A stretch of 64,000 nucleotides of DNA from Forficula auricularia (lineage: Eukaryota > Arthropoda > Insecta > Dermaptera > Forficulidae), in assembly GCA_024734495.1 (NCBI GenBank), contig JALMQS010000075.1:6246832-6310831 (forward strand), in the 5' to 3' direction. Below the pieces are notes generated by a model. It did not search any database and was not told the DNA's origin. It worked only from the letters and a program-made list of their open reading frames with translations. The stretch's first letter is position 1. Each line of letters opens with the position of its first letter. Below, in pieces: positions 21,267 through 34,157 of this stretch. Both the position numbers and the translations under genes were made by a program.

Positions 21267-22589
21267 AGAAAAAATGAAAATTGTGTTTGCTTTAGTCTAA
21301 AGAATAATAAGTATGATGAAATTTTTTTTTGTAATGCACGTTAGTTTGAAACACGCTGCTGGTTATCAAAAGTGTAAAAAAGTTTAAGGTTTTAAGAGAG
21401 TTGGATTCGAGTTCCCAACAGAGCATAATTAGAATTCGAAGCCCACCCTGATGCTATTACAGTGTAAACTCCCAGTCTTGTTACACTTAAAAAAAACAGC
21501 ACGCCTCATTGAACGGTAAAGACCCAAACGTTAATGGTATTGTGCTTCATAAAATCAATCTAAAAAAACGATTACAGGTGCTTGATAGTAAACTAAATAA
21601 TTAGATAACGACGACCCGACCATAATTAACGCTCCTCCATACAAAAGTAATTTTAACATTATTTTTCCTACAACACACTAACCCCTTGAAAATAATCTAC
21701 CTTCAGAAACGGATAAAGCTAGGAATACAATTCTGAAAAAAATTCTTCCCTTGCTTAAGATTAACCACCAACTCACTCAAAAAAACAAACCCAAGACCGT
21801 AAACTCCAAACTCAACAAAGTGGTTAATAAATGTTTACGTCAGAAGAAATTTATAGAGCCAGGTTTTAAAGATATTAAAGTTGGGAAATTCAGAAAGAAT
21901 ATACTTGTTTGCTTGTTGCACTTGAGTTGAATGTAAACTTCTTTCAAACACTACAAGGCAAAGAAGGCAGTTGCTCAGAAAGCAGGCTTAAAGAAATTAA
22001 AGTTTTAAAATTAGGAAGGAAAATTTGGGAGGGGTATCTATGAGCTGTTTTGAAGTCGAAGGTGTTTGTAGAGTTGGATCTTGAATAAATAAAGGTTTAG
22101 GAAAAGAGCTAGAATAGAAGATAAATATATTCACGCTCCACTCCTAATATGCAACATGTACTTACATGAAATGAGGCCATATGTTCATTCAATTTAAACA
22201 TGCACATTTGTTCTAACTACTTGGGAGGGCTTCATGACTTTTTATTTAGTGAACCACAGGAGGTTACGATTATGAAATTAGCAATAAATTCAATCTATCA
22301 CTATCAGATGTCAAAGGCGAAAAATCACTTAATCTCAATCCTCTTCTTTTGAATGGTTAAAGTGATTGAAGTATTGGAGAGTTTAATGATTTTTTCATAT
22401 GATTTATAAGAAATTTTCAAATTAATGTCAATATAAACATAAAGCAAATATCATATTAAAGAGATTTTTTTTGTTTTCAGATACTAAAAGAGATAGAAAA
22501 AATATCTCCAACTTTCGGCAGCTTCAAACTACTAATAGTAAGTAAAACGAACATTTCTTTAATATTCGTATAATTGCAAAACTTTTAAT
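21267..22589. other. No gene recognised
   Basis: AT-rich sequence without supported genes. 21840-22110 contains diverged words of the 20.1-20.6 kb tandem array. Confidence 0.35.
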
Positions 22590-22852
22590 GGTTTAAGGTA
22601 GTTCTTTCCCAACAATCAACACAAAAAGTTTTAGCCTCATAAGCACTTTATAAATATGAACGGTACTAAAATTTTAGGTTATGTTTTTTAACATGACTGT
22701 ACTTCTCACACTACTATATCCTCTTCATGAATAGATCGCTTCCAAGCCATTGAACTTATATCCCTTCCACTAAAAATAATGGCCCAAATATGTTTTTTTT
22801 ATTTTTTAATAAAGCTACGAGGTAAATAATTTTAATTTTTTTTTTTAAGTTA
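22590..22852. repeat. Dispersed 270-bp repeat, copy 2
   Basis: Direct-orientation match to 11963-12225. Its left-end word TTAAGGTAGTTCTTTC reappears inverted at about 23105-23122 (GAAAGAACTACCTTAAG), so the full element may be a foldback of about 530 bp spanning 22590-23122. Confidence 0.65.
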
Positions 22853-25121
22853 CACTGAATATATTATTCTAACAAATATTAATTTTTCATCAAGATGGTG
22901 AAAGTCCTTTAATGAAAAAAAATAAATATAATAATGATCATTTTCTCACCCTTTCCCAATCTACCATATGTAAAAATTTAATTTTTAATTGCAATTATTT
23001 CATGTTTGGTGTCGTAAATCGTCTTCAAATTTTAAAAGTCTGTTTATTATGCTTTTAATAACTTATATATTCCAAGTTTCGAAGACATTGAATTTTTGCA
23101 TTTGTGAAAGAACTACCTTAAGAAAATATTTTGCAAAGAAATTTTATTTTTTGAACGATCATGAATTTTCATAAGCTGTTTTGACAAAAAGTAGAATTCA
23201 AGGGCATATTGTAATAATATGATAAGTTACAAAACTGAAAATCTAAGATAACCTAAATTAAAATACCTACTATGGATTTTTGGTAGCAACTATTTTTATT
23301 GTGTGCTTTTTTTAGATTCAAAGCAGCTTTATAGTTGGATAAAAAAAGGCTAAAAATGAAGTGAAATTTAAAAAATCATGTGACTTGTCATGTTATTACA
23401 ATAAGCCTTTTGATTTTGAAAATAAATATATGTTAGATCTCAAGGTTTACTCTGAAGTACTTAGACGTGGTTACTAATAATATCACTTTCATTTCTTCGA
23501 TGATTCAATTTTAATTTTTTCTATAAATCTCAGATTCCAAGCATTATATAATCGATCGTAAAAAACCTCTTAGCTCCTATAATAAATAATTTTAAATACC
23601 TTTTTATTTTAATCGGCACGCGGAAAAAAATTGTTTTCCATTGAACTTCATTCAAACAACAATTTGACACAAGAGTATGTAATAATAAGCTGTATCTTGA
23701 GCCAAATTTCATTTTTCTAACCCAGTTCATTCACAGGTAAAATATTGTCAAAACACCAAGGTTTGCAAAGAACTTATCCTAAAGTGTTTTACTATTCAGG
23801 CCAATTAATTTATAAATTTCAATATAGGTACCTACTTTTGCCTTAGCAAAAAAATTTATGGTACCAAAACATTTATAGTAGCAAAATGAAAAATTGATCA
23901 GAATTTAGGTTTTCTAGCTCAAAAACATCCGGTTGAAAAATGCAGAAAATCAGAACAAATGAATTATTTTAAGGAGAGCTCTTAAACTGTTGTAACTACA
24001 ATAATTTGGCACAAAAGTTAATATTAATTTTGTAATAAGATTCTAGATTGAACCTCTTGCAGAATCAAATCACCAAAATGATAAAAAGCTTACCAAGACT
24101 TGAAAAAAGTTTTACTTATTTCTTCAATTGCATTCCTTTATTTTACTTTTGCCTTGAAATTCCATTGAAATGATAATTTTTTCTTTAATAAGCTGCTAGA
24201 ATAGAGGATTATGTCAAATGTAAGTTTATAATAATAGTCATCAATTATCATAATATTATTGTAGATACCAACTAAACACATTAGAAATTAATACGGGTAT
24301 AATATTTCTTATGAAATATGTATTTAAATTTATAGTAATTGGATAATATATTTTAACCTTTAAGCATAAATGAGATTGTAGTAAATATAATTATATATTG
24401 ATAAAATAATTGATCGCAGCCTATGCGATATTTATTATAGAGGAAGAAGTATCTCTTGTAGTAATTTATTGCAATATTCTCGGGATTTCAAGTTTATTAG
24501 CAATGGTTATAAGATTTAAATAAAATTTAACGGCCCTAATTCTTTTCGTCCCTTTTTTTTAATGAAAATTTGAAATGTTAACGTTTTAAACGTTACGTTA
24601 AAAAGCTTTTCCAAGAAACTTTTTTCTTCATAATGGTACCCAGGCACGCAGCGTTTGAGTAGTATTTTTATGGATACTAAAATTCATTTGTTTTTATTAT
24701 GAAAAATCGTTGGAGGTAGAGAGGAGAGGATTAGCATAAAAAACGTGTGTAAGCCCGGTAAATGAGCAGGCCGGCTGTCATAAGAAAATGAATTGGAGTT
24801 AATTAGCAGGATCTTGGATGGCTCGTTCCGGAATCGATGCCTCTGATGGATGTCTCTGAATGCAAATTGAGCCCAACATGAAAAACATGTTAAAGGTTAA
24901 CAAGATCTTCTGTTCTCTGGTCTCGCCCTCATAAGTACAAAGGAAATTCAATCATTCTTCAGTCGAATTCAAAGAATTTAAACGAATGGTTAAAAACTTT
25001 CAAGAAATAATAATTGTATTATTTGTTATTTGGCTACACCTTTTCCAAGTGTAAAATCACAAGTGTATTTCAGAATTTTCAATTGAATAATAGAAAATCA
25101 CAATTGAATTTAAGAAAATAA

Positions 25122-25125
<4 letters not shown>
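22853..25125. other. No gene recognised; possible unique block near 24650
   Basis: Mostly AT-rich DNA with short frames lacking any domain. 24640-24930 is less AT-rich and shows no repeat words; it might be host sequence but nothing specific can be assigned. Confidence 0.35.
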
Positions 25126-25162
<37 letters not shown>

Positions 25163-25180
25163 TATATATATCTATGGGTA

Positions 25181-25446
25181 TATACCGAGGGGTGAACCGC
25201 GACCTAATTTGATGTACACCTACTTCCACTTATCCAAGTAATTCCAAATATTTCCAAGTACTTTCAAATATTTCCAAGCACTTCCAAATTTTTCCAAGTA
25301 CTTCCAAATATTCCCAAGTACCTTCAAATATTTCCGAGTACTTCCAAATATTTCCAATTACTTCCAAATATTTCCAAGTAGGTACTTCCAAAATACTTCC
25401 AAAGAGGTGTACACCTACTTCCAATCGCGGATCACCCCTCGGTATA
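25181..25446. mobile_element. TIR element with a 20-bp minisatellite core
   Basis: The termini TATACCGAGGGGTGAACCGC and the inverted GCGGATCACCCCTCGGTATA match with one change. Next to each terminus is a matching GTACACCTACTTCCA block. The interior (about 25225-25395) is a tandem minisatellite of about 20 bp with unit TTCCAAATATTTCCAAGTAC, some eight copies. An AT microsatellite precedes it (25127-25160). The minus-strand frame at 25230-25496 reads the minisatellite as a repetitive peptide and is not considered a gene. Confidence 0.7.
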
Positions 25447-25879
25447 TACCAATGGCGTGCGGTCCATGGATGTTGTGGATGCGGCGTATGCCCCAAATTT
25501 CAAAATATCAAGAGTAATCTGCGTTATATTTGAAAATTTTAAAAAATCTTTCAATAAATAGGTACTATACAACTAATTCATTTAAAGATATATAAAATTT
25601 AAAATTTACGGAGCTTTTTAAAGTTAGCAAATTTATTCCAGAATTCCTATTTTAATCACTTCAGCTATCTTGTAGAAAATACTTTTATTTTATGAGGTTA
25701 AAAAGTGAATTAATTGTATATGTACTCGTTCCATGACTTTCATTTAAAATATATAAATTGCATTAAAAAATTGATGATGATTGATGAACTAAAATATGTT
25801 TGGGCAAAATTAATTGCTTTGGTGAAGTCCAATTGAATATTCTCTCTCTCTATAACGAGTAATCGTGTTGGTCCAAGTG

Positions 25880-26700
25880 CAAAAGGCCATTCCTAGAATA
25901 ATAGAAATTAAGAAATTCATCTCTATTAGTTTGGAACAGGCTTGAACTTGTATTTAGCATCTTTGCAATGAACCTTTAAAGAAAGAGAGAGATCTTATTC
26001 TATCCTCGCTCTTTGTCGTTATTTTCATCGATCAGATTCTAATGAAAGAATCGCTCACCCGCACATTAAATAATAAAAAAGTGAAAACTTTTTCAAGACT
26101 CGGTACACTATAGAGCTACCTTAGTAATGATTAATAAACTTAAATATAAATTGTTCACTTTTGGATATACTATATTGTGCTGATTTACAATTCTTAATGT
26201 ATTTTAGAAAACCATAATTATTATATTTCAGAATTCTCAATTGAATATTAAAAAATCACACTTGTATTTCAGAAATAATTTTTAAGGAACTTGATGTTAG
26301 TTCTAGATAAAACATTTTAAATAAGCGTAAATTAAAAATACTTGGTAGGTTTCACGTGTCACACTTTTTGGATTGTTTATTATTTTTGACTATACAATCA
26401 GATTAAAATCTCAATCAATTCATTCAAAAAATTATGTTTTCTGCATTTTTGAACCAGAAGTTTTAATGCTAGAAAGTCCAAAATATAAGCAATTATCGGC
26501 ATTAGAACTATAACTATTTAGCACAAGAACGAACTTTCTACGACTTTTTGTTCTTAAGTTATCGTGGGTATCTGAATCCAGACACACAAATAGACAAACA
26601 TTCATATATATTACATGCATGGGTGAAAATGATTTTTCTCCACCTTTCAGACTTTTTAAACACAAAGAACAATTTTTTTTTCGTGAATTCGATACTAGGC
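25880..26700. repeat. Dispersed repeat, copy A (matches 59950-60430)
   Basis: Blocks in the same order and orientation as 59950-60430: GCCATTCCTAGA, GGAACAGGCTTGAACTTGTA, AATAATAAAAAAGTGAAAAC, TTCTTAAGTTATCGTGGGTATC and AAAATGATTTTTCTCC. The last blocks also occur in the foldback at 36236-36850. It is non-coding. Confidence 0.6.
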
Positions 26701-27169
26701 TATTTCCGGAACTAATTATTATTTCATGTTGAATAAAAATGATAGAGACATGCTAAAGAATAAATTATAGATGCAATTATATAATAGAATCATATAGGTA
26801 TAAAAAAAGAAAAACCCATTAATTTTTCAAATATTCCGAATGCTGTAAAAGAAAATTAAATCTCCATTATGGAGAATCTATTTAATTGTAAATTGCATTT
26901 TTTTCATCACTTTAACTGGAGTTCGATGCTAGAGGCTACAATCAACTTGTTAATGACTTTGACACCTATGCATTTGCATCTCGTGATCGAAAAAAAACTT
27001 CATTCAATATAAATTCACAAGCCTAGTTTAGTAAATTATCCATACCGTCTTATATTATTTGTGAGAAAATAAAATAAAATTTCATATTTAAATGAATTTA
27101 TTTTAAAAATATCAATTTTTCAGTACAAAATGCAAATTCTTTTTGTATCAATATCGTTATAAAAAAAAA

Positions 27170-27865
27170 TAAGCTGACGTGTTCTGATGTGCCCATCCAC
27201 TTGACTTTACCATACAACCTGGCCCCTAAAATTATTTATAATCATGTAAGGGGGGGGGGGTTAGTTTTTGAATTTTTATACTTCTGGGGTTCCACTGATT
27301 ATGTATACAAAATTTGGTTGAGTTTGGTCAATGGCCAAGATTTTCATTTTTTAACCCTATACCCCTCCCCCCATTTTAGGCGGTTAGTTTTTGCATTTTT
27401 AGACTTCTGGGATCCACTGATTATGTATACAAAATTTGGTTGGGTTTGCTCAAATGGCCTAGATTTTTAATTTTTCACCCCCCACCCTCCACCAGCCCCC
27501 CCTTAATTTTGGGTCGATATGCACCAAAATCTAATCAGCTCTTTATCTCAATGGGCCAAAGCTACTTATGAAATTTGGTTTCGATATTCAAACTAGTTTT
27601 GGAGCTAGCTCGTTCGCAAAAATTTGGTAACGCACAGACTAACGGACATTTTGACAAAACAATTATTATCTCAAAAAATATAATTTTTTCGATGTTTACT
27701 TATTAGAGCTTTTTTGTAGAGCGAAATACCATGGTTTTGCTCAATTTTTTTAATCAAAATAGTTTCAGCCGTTTTTGAGATATTTTTTAAAAAAAGAAAG
27801 AAAAAAACATTTTTTTCATGCACGATTACAATACTTGACCATACCCTTAATGGTAAAGTAATAAA
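27170..27865. mobile_element. Nonautonomous element of the ATGGTAAAG family
   Basis: The left end reads CCCATCCACTTGACTTTACC followed by ATACAACCTGG; the right end reads CACGATTACAATACTTGACC followed by ATACCC and ATGGTAAAGTAA. Related ends occur at 44125-45262, 51905-51975 and 54130-54195. Internally two diverged 130-bp direct repeats (near 27240 and 27360) share TTAGTTTTTG and ATGTATACAAAATTTGGTTG. The open frame 27189-27470 spans these repeats and has no domain. Confidence 0.6.
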
Positions 27866-28360
27866 CTTCAAATACTTCTAGAAAAGTCTTAACACTATAC
27901 ATTACCTATACAATAAATACGAGACTTGTTCATTTAGTTTGAATAATTTTTTAACTGGTCCTCACACTGAAATAGGTTTTTAAATGCTGCTGAGTTAAAA
28001 AGAAACTAAGAATCTGAAATAAAACTTGTTCTTCTGGTTGCCGCTAAATCAGGCGCTTGCGTGAATTCATTCACGATCTTATATCTTAATACTGCTTTAG
28101 GGTTTTCTAGCTATGCTACTAAATAGTTGAAATGTTGCTAATTTAACAATTCTCCATGCCATACACTCTAAATAGTGCTTAAATAATTAATCAAGTGCTT
28201 CATAAATAGAGCTAATCAAAGTTTTATACAATTCAATAGAAATCTTGAAAATTCAAAAAATAGCTATTAATGTTTCATCATTGGTATCCATAGTAAATTA
28301 GTAACAGGAATAGTAGGGAATTGGATAAAATTAAAAATACAGAGTTTTTTTTATCCAATG

Positions 28361-28402
28361 AGCCAGACTTATCGTCAGTTTATTATGACTTCCTCAGTGG
28401 CT
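28361..28402 (-). ncRNA. Hammerhead-like motif, left arm
   Basis: Minus strand: stem I AGCCA pairs perfectly with UGGCU, directly flanking the core. Core CUGAGGA is followed by an extra A and stem II GUCA/UGAC. The GAAA segment has decayed to GAUA, followed by AGUC. Comparison with the right arm, which has a five-pair stem II but a damaged stem I, implies that the ancestor had all parts. Confidence 0.4.
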
Positions 28403-28894
28403 AGAATGATAAAATCAGGAAAATTAGAAAAAACTTATAAATAAATAAATTTAATATTAGATAAGGTTATAAATACTCCATTTTATCATTCTTTGTAAAA
28501 AAAATTTCACTATAAGACAAAAACATCATTAATCTTTCTTTAACATATTCTTGGCTTAAATTAGTCAACAATATTGGAAGAGACTTTTTTTTAACAATTA
28601 AAATTTTCGCGAATTGTCCTATAGGTGCGATGACGAGTTATTTGGATATAAGTTTTATTTTACACATGTTATCTCTGAATAAAAACGACGAGAAAAAAAA
28701 TTTAATTGTTAAAGAAAAGTCCCCTCTAAGATTGTTGATTAATTTGAACCAAGTATATGTTAAAGAAAGATTAATGATGTTTTGTATTATAGTGAAATTG
28801 TTTTTTGGCAAACAGTGATAAAATGGAGTATTTATAATCTTATCTAATCAATTTATATATAAGTTTATTCTAATTTTCCTGATTTTAGCATTCT

Positions 28895-28936
28895 AGCCAC
28901 TGAGGAAGTCAGAAAAAACTGACAAAACGTCTGACA
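28895..28936 (+). ncRNA. Hammerhead-like motif, right arm
   Basis: Plus strand: CUGAGGA, extra A, perfect stem GUCAG/CUGAC with an A6 loop, then AAAACGUC in place of GAAACGUC. Stem I (AGCCA with UGACA) has one mismatch. Loss of the conserved G suggests that this copy is inactive. Confidence 0.3.
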
Positions 28937-28993
28937 TTTAATAAAAAATTCTGTGCTTTTAAATTTATCCAATACTTTACTATTCCTGTTAGT

Positions 28994-30269
28994 ACCTATT
29001 AATATTTCAAATTATAATAAAAAATCTAAGTTGTTTATTAAAATAATAAAAAATATTGTCTTCAGCGTAGTCAAATATTTTTCAAATTTCTTAATATGTT
29101 CAACATTAATACACAAATTATCAGAATTATTAAATAATATAATTAAGATATAATTATAAAATTTCATACTATATCTATCTAATTGATTGACCTCAATAAA
29201 GAACATTAACAATTAATTAAATTTTAAATTGTCAATTCAAAAAACATTACATTTTACTCTCTATCAATGGTAATAACCATAGGATATAATATTATTTATA
29301 CTCATAATTCGAAACTAAATTAAATGTCAAAAGTTCTTTCATTTAGGAAATAAATAGAGATAATGAATATATCTAATAAATATAGAAAGTAACATAGAAA
29401 AAAATGGTGATTATTATTAAATAAAAGACGAGGAAGTGAAAGTATGGAATTTTACAAAATTTAATAATAAATAAAGAAAGAGTAAATTAAAATTTTCGTT
29501 AAAAAATTTAGTTGGTTAACTGTGCTTTTTTTTAATTAGAAGAAAGAGGAAATAATAAATAAAAAAAAATAATAAATTTTTAATAGCCCAGGTATAGAGC
29601 GTTAATAAAATATAATGACTTAGTACGTTGATCTTAATGACGATGACGACAGAGAAATGTTAAAGAAAAAAATCCCATACCAATGAATAAAATAAATGGT
29701 GAAATGAACAAATTTAGGTAGTAAAAAAAAATGGAAATTTTTCTCATATAAATCGTATTTCAACTTGTTTCTCTAGATAGACTAATTCCAGGCGCGACCA
29801 CACAAGGGTTTAATTAATTTTCGAAACGTTTGCACGGAGGCTACACGAAAAGAACATTAGAGGAGCGCTTATCTCAGCTAATGACTCGTTGATTAGAGAT
29901 TTATTAGGCGTTTTTTTTTTATTCCTTTCGCGGGATCCTCCAAATCACATTCACGTATTTCACTCAAAAGAATAAAAACAATTCTAACTCTTCTCTCTCG
30001 CTTACACACACACACGCTTTTTTGGAAATAAATTCTGTTTTCCCCAATTGATTTCCCCCGAGCTATTTTTAATTATCCAGCGAAGAGGAAGAAACTAAGT
30101 AAACATTAAACGAGAGAGATAGAAAAAGAGGGGGTTGTAGGAACCTCATTGGTTTTTTTAGAATCAGAAAAATATTTATAGTTAAAACTTAGGATTCAAT
30201 GGAACGCAATCCAGAGATAAATAAAAAGATGATTTCTGAAGAGTATTTATTGGAAATATTTCTTTTTAC
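28994..30269. other. No gene; possible unique block at 29770-30110
   Basis: 28994-29760 is very AT-rich with nothing recognisable. 29770-30110 is less AT-rich and holds CTAATGACTCGTTGATTAG, two inverted ATTAG homeodomain-type cores. It lacks repeat words found elsewhere in the window. A regulatory role is speculative. Confidence 0.25.
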
Positions 30270-30470
30270 AACTTTTTAACTGACGTTTCGAAGGATCTTA
30301 TCTCTTTCTTTAGTGTTCAAATGGCCAATGAAAGAACCATGTAATAATTTTTCTTCAGTGCTCATCGGTGTTGAGAAAATACTTTTTGTCTTTCCATCAT
30401 CACCCACTCTATTCTATTGATGATTGGCCATTTGGACCCTGAAGTCAAAGCGCTTTCGTTGTTCCAAGGC
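30270..30470. repeat. Decayed foldback with hairpin motif
   Basis: The left part carries a minus-strand motif (30278-30317): CUAAAGA, a partly paired stem, CGAAACGUC, and a three-pair stem I (AAC/GUU) after one mismatch. The right part (30418-30460) holds the inverted, decayed counterpart GATTGGCCATTTGGACCCTG. It resembles the 37070-37567 element. Confidence 0.4.
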
Positions 30471-31721
30471 CCACGATTCAGGCGCAGATAGGCAACCCGC
30501 TCTGTTGAGTGCTCGCAGTCCAGAAGGCATCTCGCAACTTGCTGCTAACACTGGAGCGCTAGTTCATTTCAAAGTGCGTGCATAGATTCTAATCATAGTA
30601 TAAGTTTTGAGAATAATGGAACTTTTTTCAATCTATACTAGACATGTATGTATTTTAAAACTAACTAATTTATGAATCCCCGTGAATAATTTATTTTATT
30701 TTGGTGTATTTAATTTGTGAATTTAACTTGAGATTAAGGAAAAAAATGTGTAAACCTTTTAAAGACACGGTACGCTCTCCATCGATCAAAAATCAATAGC
30801 CAAGGATGTCATTTCTTGTCACGAAATATATCTAAATACCTTATTTTTTTTTCAATCTCGTCTGTCATTTTTATTCATTATGTTGTAAATTGTTAGTTAC
30901 AAGAAAAATGTAAAGAAGTTTTATGCAAAATTTTGCGATCATGAAGAATTACTTTCTTTTTACAATGGGGCTTTGGCGCCTATGGTCATCGCTACACTCG
31001 CCATAGGCTAGTTATGCCCCTGCACAATTCAATATTTATTTTTAATAGTTTACTTATCGTTGTACGGCCTGCGTCGGCAAATTATATATCCTAAGGGATA
31101 GAGATAAAGGAACCGAAACTAAAACTGTTTTCGTTTAGACCGTACTAATCAATTTCAGAGTATTATCCAAGGAACAATCAAGACTTGGAAGGGCTGTAAT
31201 AAGCCTTTAGTGTTCTGGGCAGTCATTCACTCAAGTACCAACAAAACTAAATGCTACTAAACTTTCAAGATATATATGAGAATGGGCACTTTCAACTGAG
31301 TAGTAAATATTTCTATAATCAGGTATTATGAGGCGTAAAAGAAGAATTGAAAAGAGTACGAGAAAGTACTTAAAATATGCACACAATAGTACAATTGTTT
31401 GGCCCATATATATGTATTTATATGATTTATTTTTTAGATATAATAGTTTTGCAGTGTGACCTTCATAATTAGTCATTTTAATTATAAATATTTTATTTGA
31501 TATTTCTCATGGGTTCAATTATCCAAATGAATGTAGACAAATTTGTTTTGTTATAATACTATGCTGGTCACTATTTTAACGAATATGCACATCCAATCAG
31601 GTATTCGAATCCATGATAAATATCAGATAGAATATGTCTATTTAATGATAATGGTCAAATCTTCCAAACTATAGCTTCTAAGATATATTATATAAATATA
31701 CATATTAGTATTTGTTTATCA
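30471..31721. other. No gene; decayed repeat edge near 30960
   Basis: 30960-31022 (GGCGCCTATGGTCATCGCTA and following text) looks like an old DNA-element end. Otherwise AT-rich, with one short frame (31231-31476, minus) that has no domain. Confidence 0.3.
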
Positions 31722-31790
31722 AGCAGAAGACATCCTTATTGAATTCTCCTTATGAATTATCAATTATAATACTCTCGGCAAACTAAATAT
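31722..31790. repeat. GTCTTCTGC-family fragment
   Basis: It contains AAGCAGAAGACATCC and TACTCTCGGCAAAC in the family order, with a degraded middle. Confidence 0.5.
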
Positions 31791-32700
31791 TTTAAATACT
31801 ATATATTTATAATGACTAAAGACTTTCCTTCTCCAGTCTTGCAATTCCCAATATCCTCCTTTAAGCTTGTATATTAAATTTCCCCAAGATGTATATACAA
31901 CGCAACTGTATTATTCTCATTTATATTTTTAGAAAAATGAATAAAAATGGTTTTCTTTAAAAAAGTACACCTTATAATTCAAACCTAAACAATTTGTATC
32001 AGAAAATCTCTTCTCAGACACTACATTAATCTAATTAAGCTTTATAAATGACACAATTTATAAAGTTAAATTTACGTAGCTAAAAAAATCGTACCTTCGA
32101 TTTATATTCTTAATCCTCCAATTCAATATTTGAAACCAACTCCTTTTTAAACATTTCCAAAAGCTTAAAATTAAATTGCTTAAACGAGACAAGATACTTT
32201 TTTTTAGAGAAACGATCGTGTCTATGTGTGGGATAAGATTAATAATAAAAAAAAAAGATCAGAATAAAATGGCCTGTGATATTTTGACAATAGAGCGATC
32301 AACAATTCAGGTGGTCCACTCGAAACTTGGCATATCATTTTACACATTATTAGAGAAGATAAAGAGAACTGGTTTATGGCTGTTCAGACGGGACGTTTCT
32401 ATGTATACACCATTATATTTAAATATATCAAGAAGGAAGATAAAGCATAAGATTATCATTTATTTTGTTCATGTAAAGCAACACATGTAAATCCTCACCT
32501 TAAGTAATAATTTTAGAGCTATTTTGTTAGGCTTACAAATAATAAATGAAAAAAGAAAAAAAATTAGTGAGAAAGTTAGAAAAATTGTTTGTTTTTTTAT
32601 CTCATATCATCATCAGCTGCTTTATGCTTCAGGATTGAGATGTCGTGTTTTTTTCTGAAAGAACGTTCATGGGAAAATAATTTCATTCTCATATAGATCG
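31791..32700. other. No gene recognised
   Basis: AT-rich. The frame 32176-32490 (104 codons, plus) begins in low-complexity sequence, has no signal, membrane or enzyme motif, and is treated as chance. Confidence 0.3.
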
Positions 32701-32861
32701 TAGTTGGAATATTTTTGATATCGGTGCTTCCCAACACTTTCCTAGTGAAGCAACTTTAAATTCCCTGTTAGCACACTTGGTCTAGAAGATGTTTTCTAGA
32801 CACTAGGAAATTTTTTAGGCGTCTTAAAGACAATAAGAGCGAAATAAGACATCTTCTAGAT

Positions 32862-32977
32862 CAGGGCTACTTAAACTTTTTTGATTGGCGACCCCATTTT
32901 GACTGAAAAGTCATTGTTGCCCTATGTTTCGCTACACCAAAATTCAGTTTCGAGACCACACAGTTTAAGAAACCCTG
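32862..32977. mobile_element. Short hAT-type nonautonomous element
   Basis: The termini CAGGGCTACTTAAACT and AGTTTAAGAAACCCTG are inverted with two differences, in hAT style. Flanking 8-mers TTCTAGAT (32854-32861) and TTCTAAAG (32978-32985) are a plausible but imperfect target duplication. At 116 bp it has no coding capacity. Confidence 0.6.
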
Positions 32978-33044
32978 TTCTAAAGCGAATGTGCTGTTTG
33001 AGTTAATATCGGGAATAATTGATAAATAAGGTTACCGCGACATT

Positions 33045-33145
33045 TCAGCCCCCGATAAAATATCCCCGAAAAAACATCCCCCGACAAAATATCCTTCAGA
33101 CAAAATATCCCCCGACATAATATATTCTGACAAAATATTCCCCAG
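33045..33145. repeat. Minisatellite of CCCCCGACAAAATAT units
   Basis: About six imperfect units of 15-18 bp with core TATCCCCCGACAAAA. The minus-strand frame 32980-33162 reads these units and is not a gene. Confidence 0.7.
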
Positions 33146-33309
33146 TATAAGGGAGAATACAAAAGAGATTAAGTGAGAAGCTTATAATCATAATTTTGAA
33201 TAATATAAACAGACTTTCATATTTTAGCGGCTAATTAGCCGTTTGAAAGTGCTGCTGTCTGTCGTTAGATTTTATTAGATTAATTATTATTATAATATTG
33301 TGCGAAAAT

Positions 33310-33480
33310 ATAGCGCCCCAAACACACCCCGCCCGACGATTGGCTGGTTCGGTTTTCAATGTGTGTTTGATTAGAAAAAAATGGGAGCCCGAAACACACC
33401 CCGCCCGACGATTGGCTGTTCGGTTTTCAATGTGTGTTTGATTAGAAAAAAATGGGAGCCCGAAACACACACCGCCCGGA
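33310..33480. repeat. 71-72 bp tandem repeat, just over two units
   Basis: AACACACCCCGCCCG recurs at 33321 and 33393 and, changed slightly, at 33464. The units share GACGATTGGCTG, GGTTTTCAATGTGTGTTTG and AAAAAATGGGAGCCCG. The repetitive minus-strand frame 33231-33470 is a by-product. Confidence 0.8.
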
Positions 33481-34157
33481 CTAAACTTTCGGAGGTTCGG
33501 TTAATATATATTCAGTTCGGCTCGGTTGGGTTCGTATAGCTCCTTTTCGGGCTGGTTTTTAGACTGTTCGGTTGGCGTCAGCTATTAGTAAACTATTAAC
33601 AATTTATTTTTTGATTTAATTAATTTAGGATACATTCAATTTCTTAATGAATTTTAAAATATAATTATTTGTAATTAACTATTAGTGACTAAATTAATTA
33701 ATCAAATAAATTGAACAACACTTGATCCTTTTTGATGCCTCTATCATGACAACGCCTGAAAATTAATATTTTCAAATTGGAAATTCTTCAATTAAAAAGC
33801 CAAAATCTAAATAGTCCTATATATTGAAAATACAAACATTTTAGCAGAAGAGTGAACTTTTTAATCTAGACATATCGATGCACAGAAACATTAATGGTTT
33901 GAAATAGCTTTTTTCCATGTTTCTGAGATTTTAAAATATAATAAAAGGTGTAAGAAAAAAATTGCAGACAGTTCAATTATATGGTCGCCCAGAGACAGAC
34001 AGGTTCTAATTTCATTATTGTGATACAATTTGTTAATTCTAATTTAAAATTTTGTATTTCCATTTTGAAATATAAATTAACCGCAAATTGAAATTTCAAA
34101 GAAATTATTGTATTATTTATTTATTAATTAGATATCTTTGAAGAAATATTTTATATA

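Larger units (their letters stand above)
28299..28993. repeat. 695-bp foldback carrying a hairpin motif in each arm
   Basis: Inverted arms of about 300 bp (28299-28608 and 28690-28993) flank a spacer of about 80 bp. The outer ends share GTAACAGGAATAGTA. Each arm carries one CUGAGGA motif with opposite orientation (28361-28402 and 28895-28936). No protein frame is convincing. The shape is an inverted duplication of one repeat unit. Confidence 0.75.

Noticed and set aside
32176..32490. 104-codon plus-strand frame
   Set aside because: No domain, signal or splice context; low-complexity start.
33231..33470. Repetitive minus-strand peptide
   Set aside because: It is produced by the 71-72 bp tandem repeat.
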